From assembly GCA_964411885.1 (NCBI GenBank), contig CAYPMK010000021.1, positions 1 to 24,230 on the forward strand: a stretch of 24,230 nucleotides of DNA, in the 5' to 3' direction. The DNA comes from JAKLHL01 sp964411885. GTDB lineage: Bacteria > Bdellovibrionota > JAFGOL01. The first letter of the stretch is position 1. Every line of letters begins with the position of its first letter. Both the position numbers and the translations under genes were made by a program. The notes under the pieces were generated by a model. It saw only the letters and a list, made by a program, of their open reading frames with translations. It had not been told where the DNA came from and searched no databases. Positions 24,150 to 24,230 of this stretch are shown in pieces.

Positions 24150-24230
24150 TTGTTTTGCTCCTTTATATTAGTCTATATCTTTTACTTTGATTTTGAAAGT
24201 GAAGGGGTGTAAATATTTTGAAATTGATCC
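24150..24230 (-). promoter_or_regulatory. Upstream region of the RlmI-like gene
   Basis: A+T-rich, with the GGAG ribosome-binding site at about 24160 and a possible -10 such as TATAGA nearby, but no clear -35. A small inverted repeat ACTTT-N7-AAAGT (24183-24199) is visible and could be chance. No gene is seen here. Confidence 0.25.

Overview
The window is A+T-rich bacterial chromosome with 20 protein genes and one tRNA, nearly all core housekeeping functions. Signs of a Gram-negative (diderm) cell are a lipoprotein signal, an LpoA-like TPR plus periplasmic-binding protein, a class A PBP of the PBP1A type, an OmpA-domain protein and DksA. The order pgpA-recA-recX-alaS-PBP1A, with DksA, Lon and an FHA protein nearby, most resembles lineages once grouped as Deltaproteobacteria. 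That placement is an inference from gene order only. At least 8 of the 20 genes appear to start with TTG behind a good Shine-Dalgarno sequence.

Layout. 1-186: a tRNA-Glu(CUC) on the minus strand and a divergent promoter region. 211-3570: the grpE-dnaK-dnaJ chaperone operon. 3614-5644: LpoA-like lipoprotein. 5725-6084: dksA. 6249-8618: lon. 8682-9551: double FHA-domain protein. 9604-20326: a tightly packed run pgpA, recA, recX, alaS, PBP1A (mrcA-type), uvrA, trhP-like U32 gene, with overlaps or spacers of about 10 nt or less. 20437-21073: a HigB/RelE-type toxin with an overlapping XRE antitoxin, the only clearly accessory element. 21132-22970: a CoA-binding-fold protein, a membrane-anchored OmpA-domain protein, and a coiled-coil protein ending in a helix-hairpin-helix domain. 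22971-24149: an RlmI-type rRNA methyltransferase on the minus strand, with its stop codon abutting that of the preceding gene.

Functionally the window combines protein quality control (GrpE/DnaK/DnaJ, Lon), stringent-response control (DksA), envelope building (LpoA-like, PBP1A, PgpA, OmpA-like), DNA repair (RecA, RecX, UvrA) and translation (AlaRS, tRNA-Glu, TrhP-like, RlmI-like). Five runs of exactly 100 N interrupt dnaJ, alaS, uvrA, the U32 gene and the coiled-coil gene. Comparison with family lengths shows that at least the first four hide more than 100 bases. In alaS the N run also breaks the reading frame, so one gene looks like two.

No transposase, phage gene, CRISPR array or large repeat was found. 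The most interesting items are the OmpA/coiled-coil-HhH pair, two leader hairpins predicted to cover the ribosome-binding sites of the toxin gene and the FHA gene, the heavy use of TTG starts, a charged insertion in the PBP1A transpeptidase domain, and a divergent tRNA/grpE promoter region with a tandem 10-bp repeat.
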